A stretch of 64,000 nucleotides of DNA from UBA6107 sp964533735 (GCA_964533735.1 CAZHMD010000014.1:7037-71036); one strand, 5' to 3'; numbered from the stretch's first letter, positions 48,858 through 58,495 are shown. Translations and numbers: made by a program. The notes: generated from the letters alone by a model not told the origin.

Positions 48858-51800
48858 GGCTGCCCCACCTCAAGGTTGGATTTATCAGATGGATTGGTGA
48901 AGTCCCAGGTGTCTGAGCTGCCGGCGGTGCAGGGTACCCAGTCCCATGAGCTGCCGGTGCTGTAGCAAATCTCAACAGCCTTCATGTGCGCGGAAGCACC
49001 GAAATAGAGGGGTTCATATCCGTAGTAATTGGTAGTGCCTCCGCAACCCGGGAGACCGGGGTTGGCGCAGATCTGCAGCGCGGTGGTCATCACGAAGGAG
49101 TCGCCGGGAGCGATCCAGGGGATCTTTAACCGCGTAGTCTGGAAGAGCGGACCCGTGACAGTGTCGTTATTGTAAACATTTTCCGCCATCACAGAAATAT
49201 CCACCAGGTATTTATCAGCGTCTGCCTCATTTACAGCCACGCTTGCCAGGCTGGTACTGCGCGTAACCCTGATGGCCACCATCCCGGGGAAATTACTTCC
49301 CCCCGGAGCTGGATGGACGATGATCGATGGGTCAAGGCAGAACGCCTGCTTGCCTTTAAAGTACGCCTGGTAAGAACTGGTACACGCCGGCTGGCTGGCA
49401 GCAGAACGCTGCTTCTTCATTTCTGACTTGATCAGATCACTGATCTCCTTTTCGCAATCCTTGATCTCACACAAGACCTCGATGGCTGAGTAATCCTGGC
49501 CGGTGTAATATTTTTCCAGCTCGATGGCGGAACTGACGATGAACTCCGCAGCAGAATCAGCGATCAATTCATCGGAGGCAGGTGGGTTGGCAGGGATACC
49601 GGTGTAGTACTGGATGACATACTCGAGCACCGTCTTGTTGAATTCTACGCATGCGGGACTATCAGCGCACCAGGGGATCGTCATGGAGATCAGCTTGGCG
49701 GCTTCCGTTTTGATGAGTTCCCAACCCCAGAGAATTTCATCGTATATTGTCGCAAAAGTATTGACCGTTCCCGTAGCCACACATTCAAGCTCGGTCATCC
49801 CTTCGCAATCACCTTTGGAGTCACTGATCTTTGGCGGGCAAACTTTTTGGCCAACCGCGTATTTACCCGTGGGATCTTCCTCCACGATGACGCAGCCCCA
49901 TTCGGCGAAAATCTCAAAATTTGGCGGGACATAAGTATCTTCCAGGATTTCAATCGTGTAGATACTGGAGAGATTGGATGCCAGCGGCGGCATCTCGGAA
50001 GGAAGCGGCTGGGTGTTGTAATGCATGGCAGCGATGTTGGCGTAGCGGTTCAAACCGGACATTTCGTGCCGGGGGTAGACACGCATGTATAGCGTGAAGG
50101 GCTCACCAATGCCGACATCATATTGGAACCAGTTACTATCGTACTCAAACGAGTGAATCCCGTTGCCCCATTGCCCGGCAGTTTTTGCTCCCTTGGGATA
50201 GAGGATCTTGCCGACCTCGTACAGGAAAACATCTTCATATTTGCCACTCTTTCCGTCGAGGCAATAAGAAGTAATTGGCAAGTTTACATGCCAGAAATTT
50301 TCATCGGGGTAGGGTCCGGCACCGAGTTGAAAGCAAACATCCTTCACAGGCGAAAGGTTGGTGGTCAACCACTTGACCTCGTATGCCTGTTCGCTGACCG
50401 GTTTGGTGTTGCTCATGTAAATCTCCTGCTGCCACTGACCTCCGCCATTACCTGTGCAGCCACCTGCGCCTTCCACAGAACAAATCAGGAGGAGCGAGCG
50501 GTGGAGCGATATCTTGAAGTCACCCGCATGCACCAGTTTACCCCCAGCCCAGCCCCATAATTGCAGCTCAAGCACAAGATCGGGGGCTTCACGCAGCCCG
50601 GGGACGGTATCGAGGTAGGTGAAGAGGTTGAGCTTGACACCGGATTCCGGCAGAAAGGTGCGGCTGCCTTCGGGGACGCGCCATGCCTGGGTGCGGGTGT
50701 CTTCGATGATACGCTGGATGTAGAAATATGCCAGGTCCATGGAAAACGGCAGGACAAGGTTGCCCTGGTCATCCAGGTGCGCCTGCGGCTGGAACCCGCC
50801 GGCACGGGTATGACCCTTGCAGTTGATGCCGTCCAGAGGAACCGTAACGGAATTGCCGGGCACCTCGACCTCTTCACTGAAGGAGGCTGTGTAGTAAGTT
50901 AATGTGCCAAATTGCCCGGCATCTACAAACCCGTTGTTGTGCACCACGGCATCGGCTTCAGTGACTATCTTAGGCCAGGTGGCGATACGCTCGTATGGAC
51001 CGCCATCCCTGGAGCGGTAAAGGAAGAAGCCATCTTCGTTTGCGCCTATAAAGGACGGATCGCTGGGGTCTTTAAAATTCCCCGCGTTAAATTTAACCGT
51101 GACATCGCATTCTTTAAAATCAGCGTAGGTCTTGGGGGGATTGGGCGGGTAGGAGGCGTAATCGGGCACCTCATCCTCTGCCGGTACAGACCCCGGTTGG
51201 GGGTCATCGGCTGGCTCATCGCCACCGGGAGGGGGCGGATTGTCAGGAGAGCCGAGATCGGCGAGCTGCTGCGCAAACCAGAATTTGAAATTGTCCATCT
51301 GGGAGAAGGGCGGGGGGGATTCCCCGTCGCCATCCGCCTCAGGCTCACCAGCGGGTTCCCCGTCGCCATCCGCCTCAGGCTCACCAGCGGGTTCCACCAG
51401 TTCAATCCAGGGCAGGGCTTCAACCACAAGATCCGGAGCGGCTATCATCTCAAACTTTGGAGGGTCAAACCCGGGGATGATATTGGGATTTGTGACCGGG
51501 TCTTCCGGGTTGGGCAGGTATACGCTTTGGTCTTCGCCTAATGCCGCAGCGGGGTCGAGATCCGGGTTGGCCAGGACGATATTCTCAATGGATATCCCGT
51601 GGTCTCCAGCAAGGTCTGCCAGTGTTTGACCGGGTTCAAATTCCACAGGTGAAAGAGTAGAGGCGGCATCTACCGCGTTGATCACCAGGGGTTGAGAGAT
51701 GCCAGTTACGCCGGCGGAGTCTGCTGCGTAAGCAATGATAATGAATTGACCCGCGGTACCCGGCTGCCAGTTCCAGGTTTTTCCGGTGGCGGCGGCAGTG

Positions 51801-52090
51801 GAAGACTCAGGAAAGACGATGGACTCATAAAGAACATTGTTGATGTACAGGTCCATGGAATGGATGGGGCGGCTGCCCTGCACAGAGGCTGTCAACGGAA
51901 TATGGGCATTTAGCGGCCAATCCGCATTCCCGGGGGGCATTTGCAGGCTGATGTGCAGGCTGGTAGCGCCAGGCTCAACCTGTTCCGCGATTTGAGGAGC
52001 GCGGAAAAAGAAGACCAGAAAAAGGGTTAATTCGACAAGCAAAACGAAACCCAGGACAGCCAGGGTGATGACCAGCCATTTTTGTTTCAT
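48854..52090 (-). CDS. very large membrane-anchored LysM/Ig-like surface protein
   Basis: 1078 residues from the ATG at 52090 (GGAGGG upstream). One N-terminal membrane helix (about 5-28), an Ig-like domain with APGTAGQFIIIAYAADSAGV-type strands (about 45-135), a LysM-like unit (EFEPGQTLADLAGDHGIS ... VYLPNP), then an acidic Pro/Glu/Asp-rich linker with a perfect 12-residue tandem repeat. The remaining 750 residues contain FN3-like parts and many cysteines, consistent with disulfide-bonded extracellular domains. No enzyme motif was recognised. A wall-bound scaffold or adhesin is inferred. Confidence 0.75.
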   Translation of the reverse strand: MKQKWLVITLAVLGFVLLVELTLFLVFFFRAPQIAEQVEPGATSLHISLQMPPGNADWPLNAHIPLTASVQGSRPIHSMDLYINNVLYESIVFPESSTAAATGKTWNWQPGTAGQFIIIAYAADSAGVTGISQPLVINAVDAASTLSPVEFEPGQTLADLAGDHGISIENIVLANPDLDPAAALGEDQSVYLPNPEDPVTNPNIIPGFDPPKFEMIAAPDLVVEALPWIELVEPAGEPEADGDGEPAGEPEADGDGESPPPFSQMDNFKFWFAQQLADLGSPDNPPPPGGDEPADDPQPGSVPAEDEVPDYASYPPNPPKTYADFKECDVTVKFNAGNFKDPSDPSFIGANEDGFFLYRSRDGGPYERIATWPKIVTEADAVVHNNGFVDAGQFGTLTYYTASFSEEVEVPGNSVTVPLDGINCKGHTRAGGFQPQAHLDDQGNLVLPFSMDLAYFYIQRIIEDTRTQAWRVPEGSRTFLPESGVKLNLFTYLDTVPGLREAPDLVLELQLWGWAGGKLVHAGDFKISLHRSLLLICSVEGAGGCTGNGGGQWQQEIYMSNTKPVSEQAYEVKWLTTNLSPVKDVCFQLGAGPYPDENFWHVNLPITSYCLDGKSGKYEDVFLYEVGKILYPKGAKTAGQWGNGIHSFEYDSNWFQYDVGIGEPFTLYMRVYPRHEMSGLNRYANIAAMHYNTQPLPSEMPPLASNLSSIYTIEILEDTYVPPNFEIFAEWGCVIVEEDPTGKYAVGQKVCPPKISDSKGDCEGMTELECVATGTVNTFATIYDEILWGWELIKTEAAKLISMTIPWCADSPACVEFNKTVLEYVIQYYTGIPANPPASDELIADSAAEFIVSSAIELEKYYTGQDYSAIEVLCEIKDCEKEISDLIKSEMKKQRSAASQPACTSSYQAYFKGKQAFCLDPSIIVHPAPGGSNFPGMVAIRVTRSTSLASVAVNEADADKYLVDISVMAENVYNNDTVTGPLFQTTRLKIPWIAPGDSFVMTTALQICANPGLPGCGGTTNYYGYEPLYFGASAHMKAVEICYSTGSSWDWVPCTAGSSDTWDFTNPSDKSNLEVGQP
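51320..51391. repeat. perfect 36-bp tandem duplication inside the LysM surface protein gene
   Basis: Two identical 36-bp units (51320-51355 and 51356-51391) encode two copies of GEPAGEPEADGD in the acidic linker. Being in frame and identical at every base, the duplication is recent. Confidence 0.95.
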
Positions 52091-52346
52091 TTTCCCTCCC
52101 ACAGGCAACAATTAGCTTGCTTACAGAATACATCAAATAGGGATTGCTTACAATAATTAATGTTCATGAACTTAGAACGTACTCCCTGGCGCAAAGGAGA
52201 GTGGCAATTGCGATTAATTGCGCAAGTGAATTCTGCTTGTAAATTTCACGTTAAAAAACCCCAGTTTTCATGGTTTTTTCGTTAGAAAGTTGTTTTAAGG
52301 TTGTGAATTTGCTACACTTGCGGAAATCCCATAAATGGAGGGCAAG

Positions 52347-52787
52347 ATGAGTGCATCTGTGGTGTTCATTATCGCTGCTGTATTGATGTTTGGAATGGGC
52401 TTCTATACGCTTTGGAAAGTGATCAGCCAATCTCGCAAGAAAAACGCCAGCAAGAACTGGCCAGCGGTCTCCGCCCAGGTGTTCAAAAAGGAAGTCGTGC
52501 GCCGAGTGACCACCAAGGGACAAATCACATATTTCCCGGAACTGGATTACAAGTATTCCGTGATGGGTTCGGAGTTTAATCAGCACACACGCTTAAAGGG
52601 TACCTACAGCAACGCCAATGGGCAAAAAACCCTGGATGCTGTTGGGGAAACACTCGAGGTACGCTATAACCCTGAAAAACCCAGCGAGCATACCAATGGA
52701 TTTGAAAAGGTCAGAATCACAGACATCCTGGTGATCGTGGCGACCCTGGGTTTGGGAGTGTTGATGCTGGTTCTGCAGGTTTTATAG
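52347..52787 (+). CDS. DUF3592 membrane protein
   Basis: 146 residues. A membrane helix at about 5-27 and another at the C-terminus (126-145) flank a beta-rich segment beginning NWPAVSAQVFKKEV and ending VGETLEVRYNPEKPSEH, which is the DUF3592 pattern. Function unknown. The ATG at 52347 has GGAGG five bases upstream. Confidence 0.85.
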   Translation: MSASVVFIIAAVLMFGMGFYTLWKVISQSRKKNASKNWPAVSAQVFKKEVVRRVTTKGQITYFPELDYKYSVMGSEFNQHTRLKGTYSNANGQKTLDAVGETLEVRYNPEKPSEHTNGFEKVRITDILVIVATLGLGVLMLVLQVL

Positions 52788-52911
52788 CGCAGTTTATGTA
52801 CCCCGATAAATAATAACCGCTATCCAATACAACGCGGGTCCATTTAAGGCAGCAGCCGGCTTCTGAATTAGTGGGAAATCCGGCAGAACAAAATAATTAC
52901 TATTCAGTTAC

Positions 52912-52939
52912 TTGTCAAAAACCTTGCAATTGATATAAT
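52912..52939 (+). promoter_or_regulatory. promoter upstream of the hairpin transcript before hsp20
   Basis: TTGTCA (52912-52917), 16-bp spacer, perfect TATAAT (52934-52939). Transcription should start near 52946, the first bases of a long hairpin. Confidence 0.7.
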
Positions 52940-52945
52940 AATGTT

Positions 52946-52993
52946 GGTCTTCTGCTGGTTGCCCCCCTCAACCAGTGGAAGACCACTTTTTTT
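52946..52993 (+). ncRNA. candidate very short RNA or attenuator ahead of hsp20
   Basis: A 17-bp stem (52945-52961 with 52969-52985; pairs tggtcttc/gaagacca and ctggttg/caaccag, with a central tg/tg mismatch) and a 7-nt C-rich loop, followed by seven T. It is an intrinsic terminator beginning at the predicted start of transcription. RNA from the promoter just upstream would be about 48 nt unless termination is prevented. It may be an attenuator for hsp20, which starts 90 bp further on. Confidence 0.55.
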
Positions 52994-53082
52994 AACGATT
53001 CTCTGATATTTTTCCTGCATTTTTTTAATACAAGCGTTTTATTTTAAAGACATCAAAATTGGTGACCATAAGGAGGTCAATT

Positions 53083-53586
53083 ATGAACGGAAACATTCTT
53101 CCTTTGAAGCGCCGAGGCGACAAGCTGGCCATTCGGCGAGAGAACGAAAGCCCGATGATGGCGATCCAAAATGAGATGAACCGCCTGTTCGACAATTTCT
53201 TTGCCGACCCGTTTGACCTGGCGCCATTCTCTGCCAGAAGGCTGGCGGCAGAATTCTCACCGCGGGTGAATGTGAGTGAGACAGATAATGCGGTGCAGGT
53301 AACCGCCGAACTTCCGGGAATGGAAGAAAAGGACATCCAGATCAGCCTGGAGCGAGACGTGCTGCTCATTAGCGGCGAGAAGAAATCAGAATCAGAAGAG
53401 AGCGGCAAGAACTTCCATCGCGTGGAGCGCTCCTACGGAGCATTCCAGCGCGCCATCCCGCTGGTGAGCGAAGTGCAGGAGGAAAAGGTGGATGCTACAT
53501 TCAAGAACGGCATACTTACCATTACTTTGCCCAAGCCAGCCTCGTCAGTGAAAGCCGCAAAGAAAATTTCCATTAAGAGTGAATAA
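53083..53586 (+). CDS. Hsp20/alpha-crystallin family small heat-shock protein
   Basis: 167 residues. The N-terminal arm contains MNRLFDNFFADPFDL; the alpha-crystallin domain runs from about 58 (SPRVNVSETDNAVQVTAELP) to 150 with ERSYGAFQRAIPLVSEV and the A-x-x-x-N-G-(I/V)-L signature AtFKNGILTITLPK. It holds unfolding proteins as a large cytosolic oligomer. The ribosome-binding site aaggaggtcaatt is the best in the window, so expression is potentially very high. No CIRCE element is present; control may lie in the promoter-hairpin region upstream. Confidence 0.95.
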   Translation: MNGNILPLKRRGDKLAIRRENESPMMAIQNEMNRLFDNFFADPFDLAPFSARRLAAEFSPRVNVSETDNAVQVTAELPGMEEKDIQISLERDVLLISGEKKSESEESGKNFHRVERSYGAFQRAIPLVSEVQEEKVDATFKNGILTITLPKPASSVKAAKKISIKSE

Positions 53587-53606
53587 AAGGATCACGGGTG
53601 TTTTCA

Positions 53607-53642
53607 CACAGCGGAAGGATTCTCCTTCCGCTGTGGGTTTTT
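53607..53642 (+). terminator. terminator of hsp20
   Basis: Perfect 13-bp stem cacagcggaagga / tccttccgctgtg with a 3-nt loop, then ggttttt. Confidence 0.92.
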
Positions 53643-53688
53643 AATTTATGCAGTAGAATGCTTGAATACCAATTATGGAGGCTCAGCC

Positions 53689-54504
53689 GTGCACGATCCG
53701 GAACTTGAAAAGTATTTGCAGACCAACAAAGCCATGTGGAACGAGTACGTGGGGATCAATTCTCATTCAGCGATGTACGACCTGGATTCCTTCAGACGCG
53801 GTGAAATTAAGCTGAACCCCCTGGAACGTGACGAGGTGGGGGACGTGAAGGGAAAATCCCTGCTGCACCTGCAGTGTCACTTTGGGATGGACACGCTCTC
53901 GTGGGCGCGCCTGGGGGCGGAGGTGACGGGGATGGATTTCTCGGACGAGGGTATTAAGCTGGCAAAGAAACTTTCGGAAGATCTGAGCATCCCGGCGCGC
54001 TTTGTGTGCTGCGACCTGTATGACCTGCCGCAGGCGCTGCCTGCTGAAACCTTTGACGTGGTTTTCACCTCTTATGGGGCGCTGTGCTGGCTGCCGGATA
54101 TCCAGCGCTGGGCGGAAATCGCCGCGTCTTATGTGAAGCCGGGAGGGTTCCTGTACATCGCCGAGTTCCACCCGTTCGCGCTGGTGTTTGATGACGAATC
54201 TGAAGAGCTGCGCTTCCGATACCCTTATTATGAAAAGATGATGTCCTTTGATGTGGAGGGTTCCTATGCGGACCGCAACGCCAAAGTGTCTGTCAAACGG
54301 GATTATGAATGGAACCACACCATGGGCGAGATCGTCACGGGGCTGATCGACGCCGGGCTGCGCCTTGAGTACCTGCACGAGCATCCCTTCAGTGTTTATG
54401 GGCAGCTGGCGATGCTCAGACCGGATGGCAAGGGATACTGGCACTTCCCGGACGGGGAAAAGCCGATACCGCTGATGTATTCATTGAAAGCCAGCAAGGT
54501 GTAA
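53689..54504 (+). CDS. class I SAM-dependent methyltransferase
   Basis: 271 residues from a GTG at 53689 with GGAGG seven bases upstream; an upstream TTG in frame lacks such a site. The SAM-binding motif I is LLHLQCHFGMDTLSWARLGA (C-H-F-G for the usual G-x-G), then VTGMDFSDEGIKLAKKL, FDVVFTSYGALCWL and a VKPGGFLYIAEFHP segment (motif III). The pattern matches small methyltransferases of unknown substrate. The altered glycine loop is common in this subgroup. Confidence 0.88.
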   Translation: MHDPELEKYLQTNKAMWNEYVGINSHSAMYDLDSFRRGEIKLNPLERDEVGDVKGKSLLHLQCHFGMDTLSWARLGAEVTGMDFSDEGIKLAKKLSEDLSIPARFVCCDLYDLPQALPAETFDVVFTSYGALCWLPDIQRWAEIAASYVKPGGFLYIAEFHPFALVFDDESEELRFRYPYYEKMMSFDVEGSYADRNAKVSVKRDYEWNHTMGEIVTGLIDAGLRLEYLHEHPFSVYGQLAMLRPDGKGYWHFPDGEKPIPLMYSLKASKV

Positions 54505-54536
54505 GCGCAGAGAAGATGTGCTTCAGCACAAGCATA

Positions 54537-54566
54537 AAAGAACCAGCCAAAAGGCTGGTTCTTTTT
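54537..54566. terminator. bidirectional terminator
   Basis: Stem aaaagaaccagcc / ggctggttctttt around aaaa, between convergent genes. Confidence 0.9.
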
Positions 54567-54612
54567 AAGTGTTCATAATAGGTATTGGTAGAGTTGCGCC
54601 TGGGAGAGCTGC

Positions 54613-55353
54613 TTACCAATCGATGCGGCTTTTATCGCGAAACTCAAGCGCGGTCCACTCCCACTCCGCGGAACGCGGGGCAGGTGCAAGCAGCAGCAGG
54701 GTGTGGTCATTGTAGAGCAGCGGGATCACCTGCTCCCCCAGGTGAATTCGGTCGCGAAAATCGGGGATTCTACCGCGCAGGGATTTGACATAATCAAAGG
54801 TGCTGATGTGCAGGATCTCACTAAAGGTCATCACGCCTTTGAGGTCAGGCAGCCCGGGAAGCCAGGTGATCCAGCCGTCGCTGCCTGAAGAGCGCAGCCC
54901 GACCGCTGCCAGTGCGCCAATGACACCGATACCGCTTCCGTTGAACCCGGCAGCAGTGATGCCCTGGCTGCGCGCCAGATCAAGGGCTTCACGGCGTTCA
55001 AGGGGCAAACTCTGGCTGGCTTTTCCCCAATTAAGAATGCGCTCATTTACCTGCTCACGGGAAGCCAGGGCAAAACCCGGGTTGGCACCTACGGCAGAAT
55101 TGTGCATGAGGTAGACACGGCTTTCCATATCGATCTCACGAAGGCGCTGAGCTTCTCCCTCGAGAGTGAGGCAAAAAGCGTGGGTGGGGGGGGTGCTGGA
55201 AATTTCCCCGGCAGGAAGGAGGGCATGCGCGGAAACATGCAGCAAGCGCCCAAGCTTGCGAGCCTGCAGGTGCAGCCCAAGTGCCAACGCGGTGGCTTTG
55301 GTGCCGGCTTTTCCCGGCTGCCCGGTGTCGTCAATGCCGAGGTAGAAGATCAA
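54613..55353 (-). CDS. TiaS-like ATP-binding-domain protein
   Basis: 246 residues. The opening FYLGIDDTGQPGKAGTKATAL resembles the GIDDTDS loop of archaeal TiaS, the tRNA-Ile2 agmatidine synthetase, here with Gly for the last Asp. A NSAVGANPGFAL segment and a GFNGSGIGVIGALAAVGL helix-turn follow, both typical of the TiaS N-terminal region. The zinc ribbon and OB domains of TiaS are missing. It may be a kinase or ligase for a small molecule. I recognise the fold signature but not the function. Confidence 0.5.
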   Translation of the reverse strand: MIFYLGIDDTGQPGKAGTKATALALGLHLQARKLGRLLHVSAHALLPAGEISSTPPTHAFCLTLEGEAQRLREIDMESRVYLMHNSAVGANPGFALASREQVNERILNWGKASQSLPLERREALDLARSQGITAAGFNGSGIGVIGALAAVGLRSSGSDGWITWLPGLPDLKGVMTFSEILHISTFDYVKSLRGRIPDFRDRIHLGEQVIPLLYNDHTLLLLAPAPRSAEWEWTALEFRDKSRIDW

Positions 55354-55375
55354 ACCTTATCTCCAATCCGTTGAA

Positions 55376-55410
55376 AAAAAGAGCGGGGAGTTTCTCCCCC
55401 CGCTCTTTTT
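55376..55410. terminator. bidirectional terminator
   Basis: Stem aaaaagagcgggg / ccccgctcttttt with A and T runs on both sides. On the minus strand it would serve the secreted protein gene only as a readthrough block, since that gene is read toward it. Confidence 0.85.
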
Positions 55411-55415
55411 ATATT

Positions 55416-56288
55416 TTAGTTGATGCCAGGCAACCAATCGTACCAATCATACAGATCATCCGGGTAATTGAAATCAGTGTAACACTGAGGCAGGAAAACG
55501 CGAAGGGTGAAGGATTCCAGGTTCTCAAAATAGTCGTATTCAAAGATGACGGGCGGGTCAAAGATGACAAGGGCACCAAAAACACCTCCACTTTCACCCG
55601 TATCTACAACAATACCACTGCCAGATTGTCCGCTGGTGAAGAACCCGGTGGGGACGACATTGATCAATTGATAACTGATGGGAGTGCCTTCCGGAATTAA
55701 GGAACTATGGAAAACGATGCCTCCCTCCATCCAACCTTCATATTCGTCAAAATCCATAAAGATTGGAAATGCGGCGGTCATCACTCCGCATGCCGGGATT
55801 TGCTTTGGAAGGAGGGATGCATCTGCGATGTACTTGATGAAGGCGTAGGTACCGCTGCCGGTGATGCCGGCGCAGGCGGAAGTAGAGGAGGCTTCCAGGG
55901 CTACCGGAGCGATGGTGGTGGGTAAAAGCTGCCATTTGGTGCCGTTCCACATGCCGACCTTGCCGCCCCAGCCCTGACCGACCTCGACTGCACCCAGGCT
56001 GAAACAGACCGTAGCTTTGCCTGCGTCGAATCCGTCGACACGGACGCCATTACCGCCAAATTGGGTCTCCCCTGCGGGGAACCCTGCGGGGGCGAACTGC
56101 TGGTTGGCAAGCTCGAGCGCTCCGGGAAGACCAGGGATGGAAACGATGATGGTGGTGAATTCCATATCGCCAGAGACCGGGGTGACCCAGGGATCATCAC
56201 CTGCAGCAGCAGTGACGCTGCTGAAGGAAGACAGTGCCAGACTTAAGACAAGCAAAAGACTGAAAAACGGCAATACAAATTTTTTCAT
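55416..56288 (-). CDS. secreted protein of the same type as the tandem pair at 58553-60244
   Basis: 290 residues from the ATG at 56288 (GGAGGG upstream). A signal peptide (about 1-27, ending SSVTAAA) is followed by beta-rich sequence with paired cysteines (ATVCFSLGAVEVGQGWGGKV, STSACAGITGSGTYAFIKY). The order gas-like G-W-x-G-K-(V/I), L-(P/A)-T-T and C-A-x(n)-GTYA-(F/L) recurs in the proteins at 58553-59305 and 59489-60244, so all three share a domain. Function unknown; extracellular. Confidence 0.7.
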   Translation of the reverse strand: MKKFVLPFFSLLLVLSLALSSFSSVTAAAGDDPWVTPVSGDMEFTTIIVSIPGLPGALELANQQFAPAGFPAGETQFGGNGVRVDGFDAGKATVCFSLGAVEVGQGWGGKVGMWNGTKWQLLPTTIAPVALEASSTSACAGITGSGTYAFIKYIADASLLPKQIPACGVMTAAFPIFMDFDEYEGWMEGGIVFHSSLIPEGTPISYQLINVVPTGFFTSGQSGSGIVVDTGESGGVFGALVIFDPPVIFEYDYFENLESFTLRVFLPQCYTDFNYPDDLYDWYDWLPGIN

Positions 56289-56597
56289 AACTCCCTCCAA
56301 ACCATGAATATACTATTGGACGATTCAGTTTAGCAAAAAACCATCTTCTGGACAAGTAATATATAGAGAAATTTATGCGGAATTTACTCTCCAATTCATT
56401 GCCATAAGTGACAATGGTTGAAAACGTTGTTGCGCATCCCCTCAATTTTTGCTATAGTTGAAACAGTTTCCATTCCTGCGCAACATCACTGCTCACACGA
56501 TTTTCAACTGCCACCTGGATGGTAGGAATTTTTGTTTTTAACGGCCGCCAGTTTTGGATGACCGGGTACCTGCAAGGCTGAAAAGACAGGAGGGAAT

Positions 56598-58481
56598 ATG
56601 ACAAGGTGCACCCATTGTGCTCAAAAACTGCCGAAGAGAGCTTTGGTTTGCCCCTATTGCGGTTTCCCAGTACCCCCAGAGATGTATCAAAAACCAGCCA
56701 ATGGCAGTAACCTTGGAGCAATCCTGCCAGGTGTGATCGGTGGGGTAGCACTCGTGATCATCCTCGGAATTAGCGCATTATTCGGGTATAAAGGCAGGTG
56801 GCTGGATTTCGGTCCGCGCCGCAGTCACTCCGTGACCGCGATTGCCTACCGCCTGGATGACGGACTGCCGTACATGTCACTTTACATAGGGCGACCGGAT
56901 GAACATGTGTTTACCCTGCCACCCGGACCTTATTATATTGAAGCCTTTGACCAGACGGGGCAGGGGATCAGCCTCGGCAGCAGGGTGGTGAAAGTTGATG
57001 ATGGCAGGAGCGCTTTCACCGCGTTCCCGCGCGATTTTACCAAATCACCCTCGCTGCTTTCCGGGCAGGAAACCGGGCAGGTGAAGACACTGGCAGAATT
57101 CCTGCTGCTGGTAGATTATGCGCGCCTGAGCTACCTGGAGATCATTTCCAACGAATTTTCGACCACACCTTACGGTGTTGGTGCGGACATCCCACTGAGC
57201 GCACTCGAACCGATGGAAACGCTCTTCGCGGAAATGGCAAAGAGCGATAAACAGGTCACAGAGGCTGCACAGGTTTTCCAGGCGCGCGCGTTAGCCACAA
57301 TATCGTACGTGCCAGGAAAAGCCACCTTGAGCGTGAAGCGCTGGTTCAACGTGGTGGATAAACTCCGCGCCTTCTTCGGATTGAATCACACGAACGCTGA
57401 GAGCGCACGCAATGAGATCCTCATGGTCTACGATGCGCTACCGCCAGACCAACGGGCAGAAGCTTTTGACATGGTGGATCCAAATAACCGCGGCGGGGCG
57501 CAAACTTATGAAGAATTCGTGCAGAAGATCAAGGATGGTGAGATCTCGGATAATACCGCGCTGGGTGCCCGCAGGGAATTCCACGGGGATCCATTCTATG
57601 CGGAGACGGTGCAAAATGCAGTCCCAGGGATGAACCGCCCGCATATTAATATTGCCCACCAGGAGGGCAGCGCAGCAGTGGCAGCCGGGGCTGAACTATA
57701 CGTGGAGATCATCAAATCGGTGCTCACCACGCAATTCCCGGACATCAAGAATGGTTTCGAGTACGCTGAAAAGGCAGACAAGTGGAGTAATTATGTACGC
57801 GATCTGCTTACTGACCCCACCAAAGCTTTCGAGAACTACACCACCGACCAGATCAAGGAATACCTGTCTGACCAAATTAAGGCCGACCTGGGGGAGATGA
57901 ACCCGGGGCTGGATGATGACGAGATTGGGGAGATCGCCGGGGCACTGGCAGACCGCATTACACAGCAGGCGGTTGAAGATGTGAAGGCGGGGGGTGGGAT
58001 GATTGTGGACGCGGTCGGTGGTTTGATCAAGACCGAGCCCGCGGATACGGCGGAAACCCAGCCGGCAGATGAAACCGAGGTAGAGATTGAGAAGGCGACC
58101 GAGACTGAGACTGAGACGGAAACCGAGACTGTTACAGAGACTCCTGAACCAATTGAACCCACAGCGGAACCGGTGCGCAACTTCGGCGGTTCATGGGCGG
58201 GTGGAGGAGCCTGCAGCGAGGGAGACGACCCGCCATTCCGCTGGAATGTGAGCCTGGAACAGGACGCAAGCGGAAATGTGCAGGGAACGATCAGTTTTCA
58301 CGCATGCCCGGGCGGCGGGGCAGCTTTTTACAGTGTGACCGGTCAGGCAACATCCGAGGAAACTCTGATCCTACAGGGCAGCAAGACTGGCGGACGGGGA
58401 GGACTGGGTGGGAACACACCGGGCACGGTGCAGTTCAGCATCAAGTACGAGGAAGCGCCCACCCCCAATTATGGCGGGTAA
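56598..58481 (+). CDS. zinc-ribbon membrane protein with large extracytoplasmic part
   Basis: 627 residues. The N-terminal zinc ribbon (CTHCAQKLPKRALVCPYCGF) is followed by one membrane helix (about 36-60). A long mostly helical region (about 70-480) has no recognised enzyme motif. A Thr/Glu repeat linker (residues about 490-530) precedes a C-terminal beta domain with two cysteines (WAGGGACSEG ... SFHACPGGG). Zinc ribbon inside and large domain outside suggest a signalling or scaffold role. The ATG has GGAGG seven bases upstream. Confidence 0.72.
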   Translation: MTRCTHCAQKLPKRALVCPYCGFPVPPEMYQKPANGSNLGAILPGVIGGVALVIILGISALFGYKGRWLDFGPRRSHSVTAIAYRLDDGLPYMSLYIGRPDEHVFTLPPGPYYIEAFDQTGQGISLGSRVVKVDDGRSAFTAFPRDFTKSPSLLSGQETGQVKTLAEFLLLVDYARLSYLEIISNEFSTTPYGVGADIPLSALEPMETLFAEMAKSDKQVTEAAQVFQARALATISYVPGKATLSVKRWFNVVDKLRAFFGLNHTNAESARNEILMVYDALPPDQRAEAFDMVDPNNRGGAQTYEEFVQKIKDGEISDNTALGARREFHGDPFYAETVQNAVPGMNRPHINIAHQEGSAAVAAGAELYVEIIKSVLTTQFPDIKNGFEYAEKADKWSNYVRDLLTDPTKAFENYTTDQIKEYLSDQIKADLGEMNPGLDDDEIGEIAGALADRITQQAVEDVKAGGGMIVDAVGGLIKTEPADTAETQPADETEVEIEKATETETETETETVTETPEPIEPTAEPVRNFGGSWAGGGACSEGDDPPFRWNVSLEQDASGNVQGTISFHACPGGGAAFYSVTGQATSEETLILQGSKTGGRGGLGGNTPGTVQFSIKYEEAPTPNYGG

Positions 58482-58495
58482 CTGCGTTATGAATC

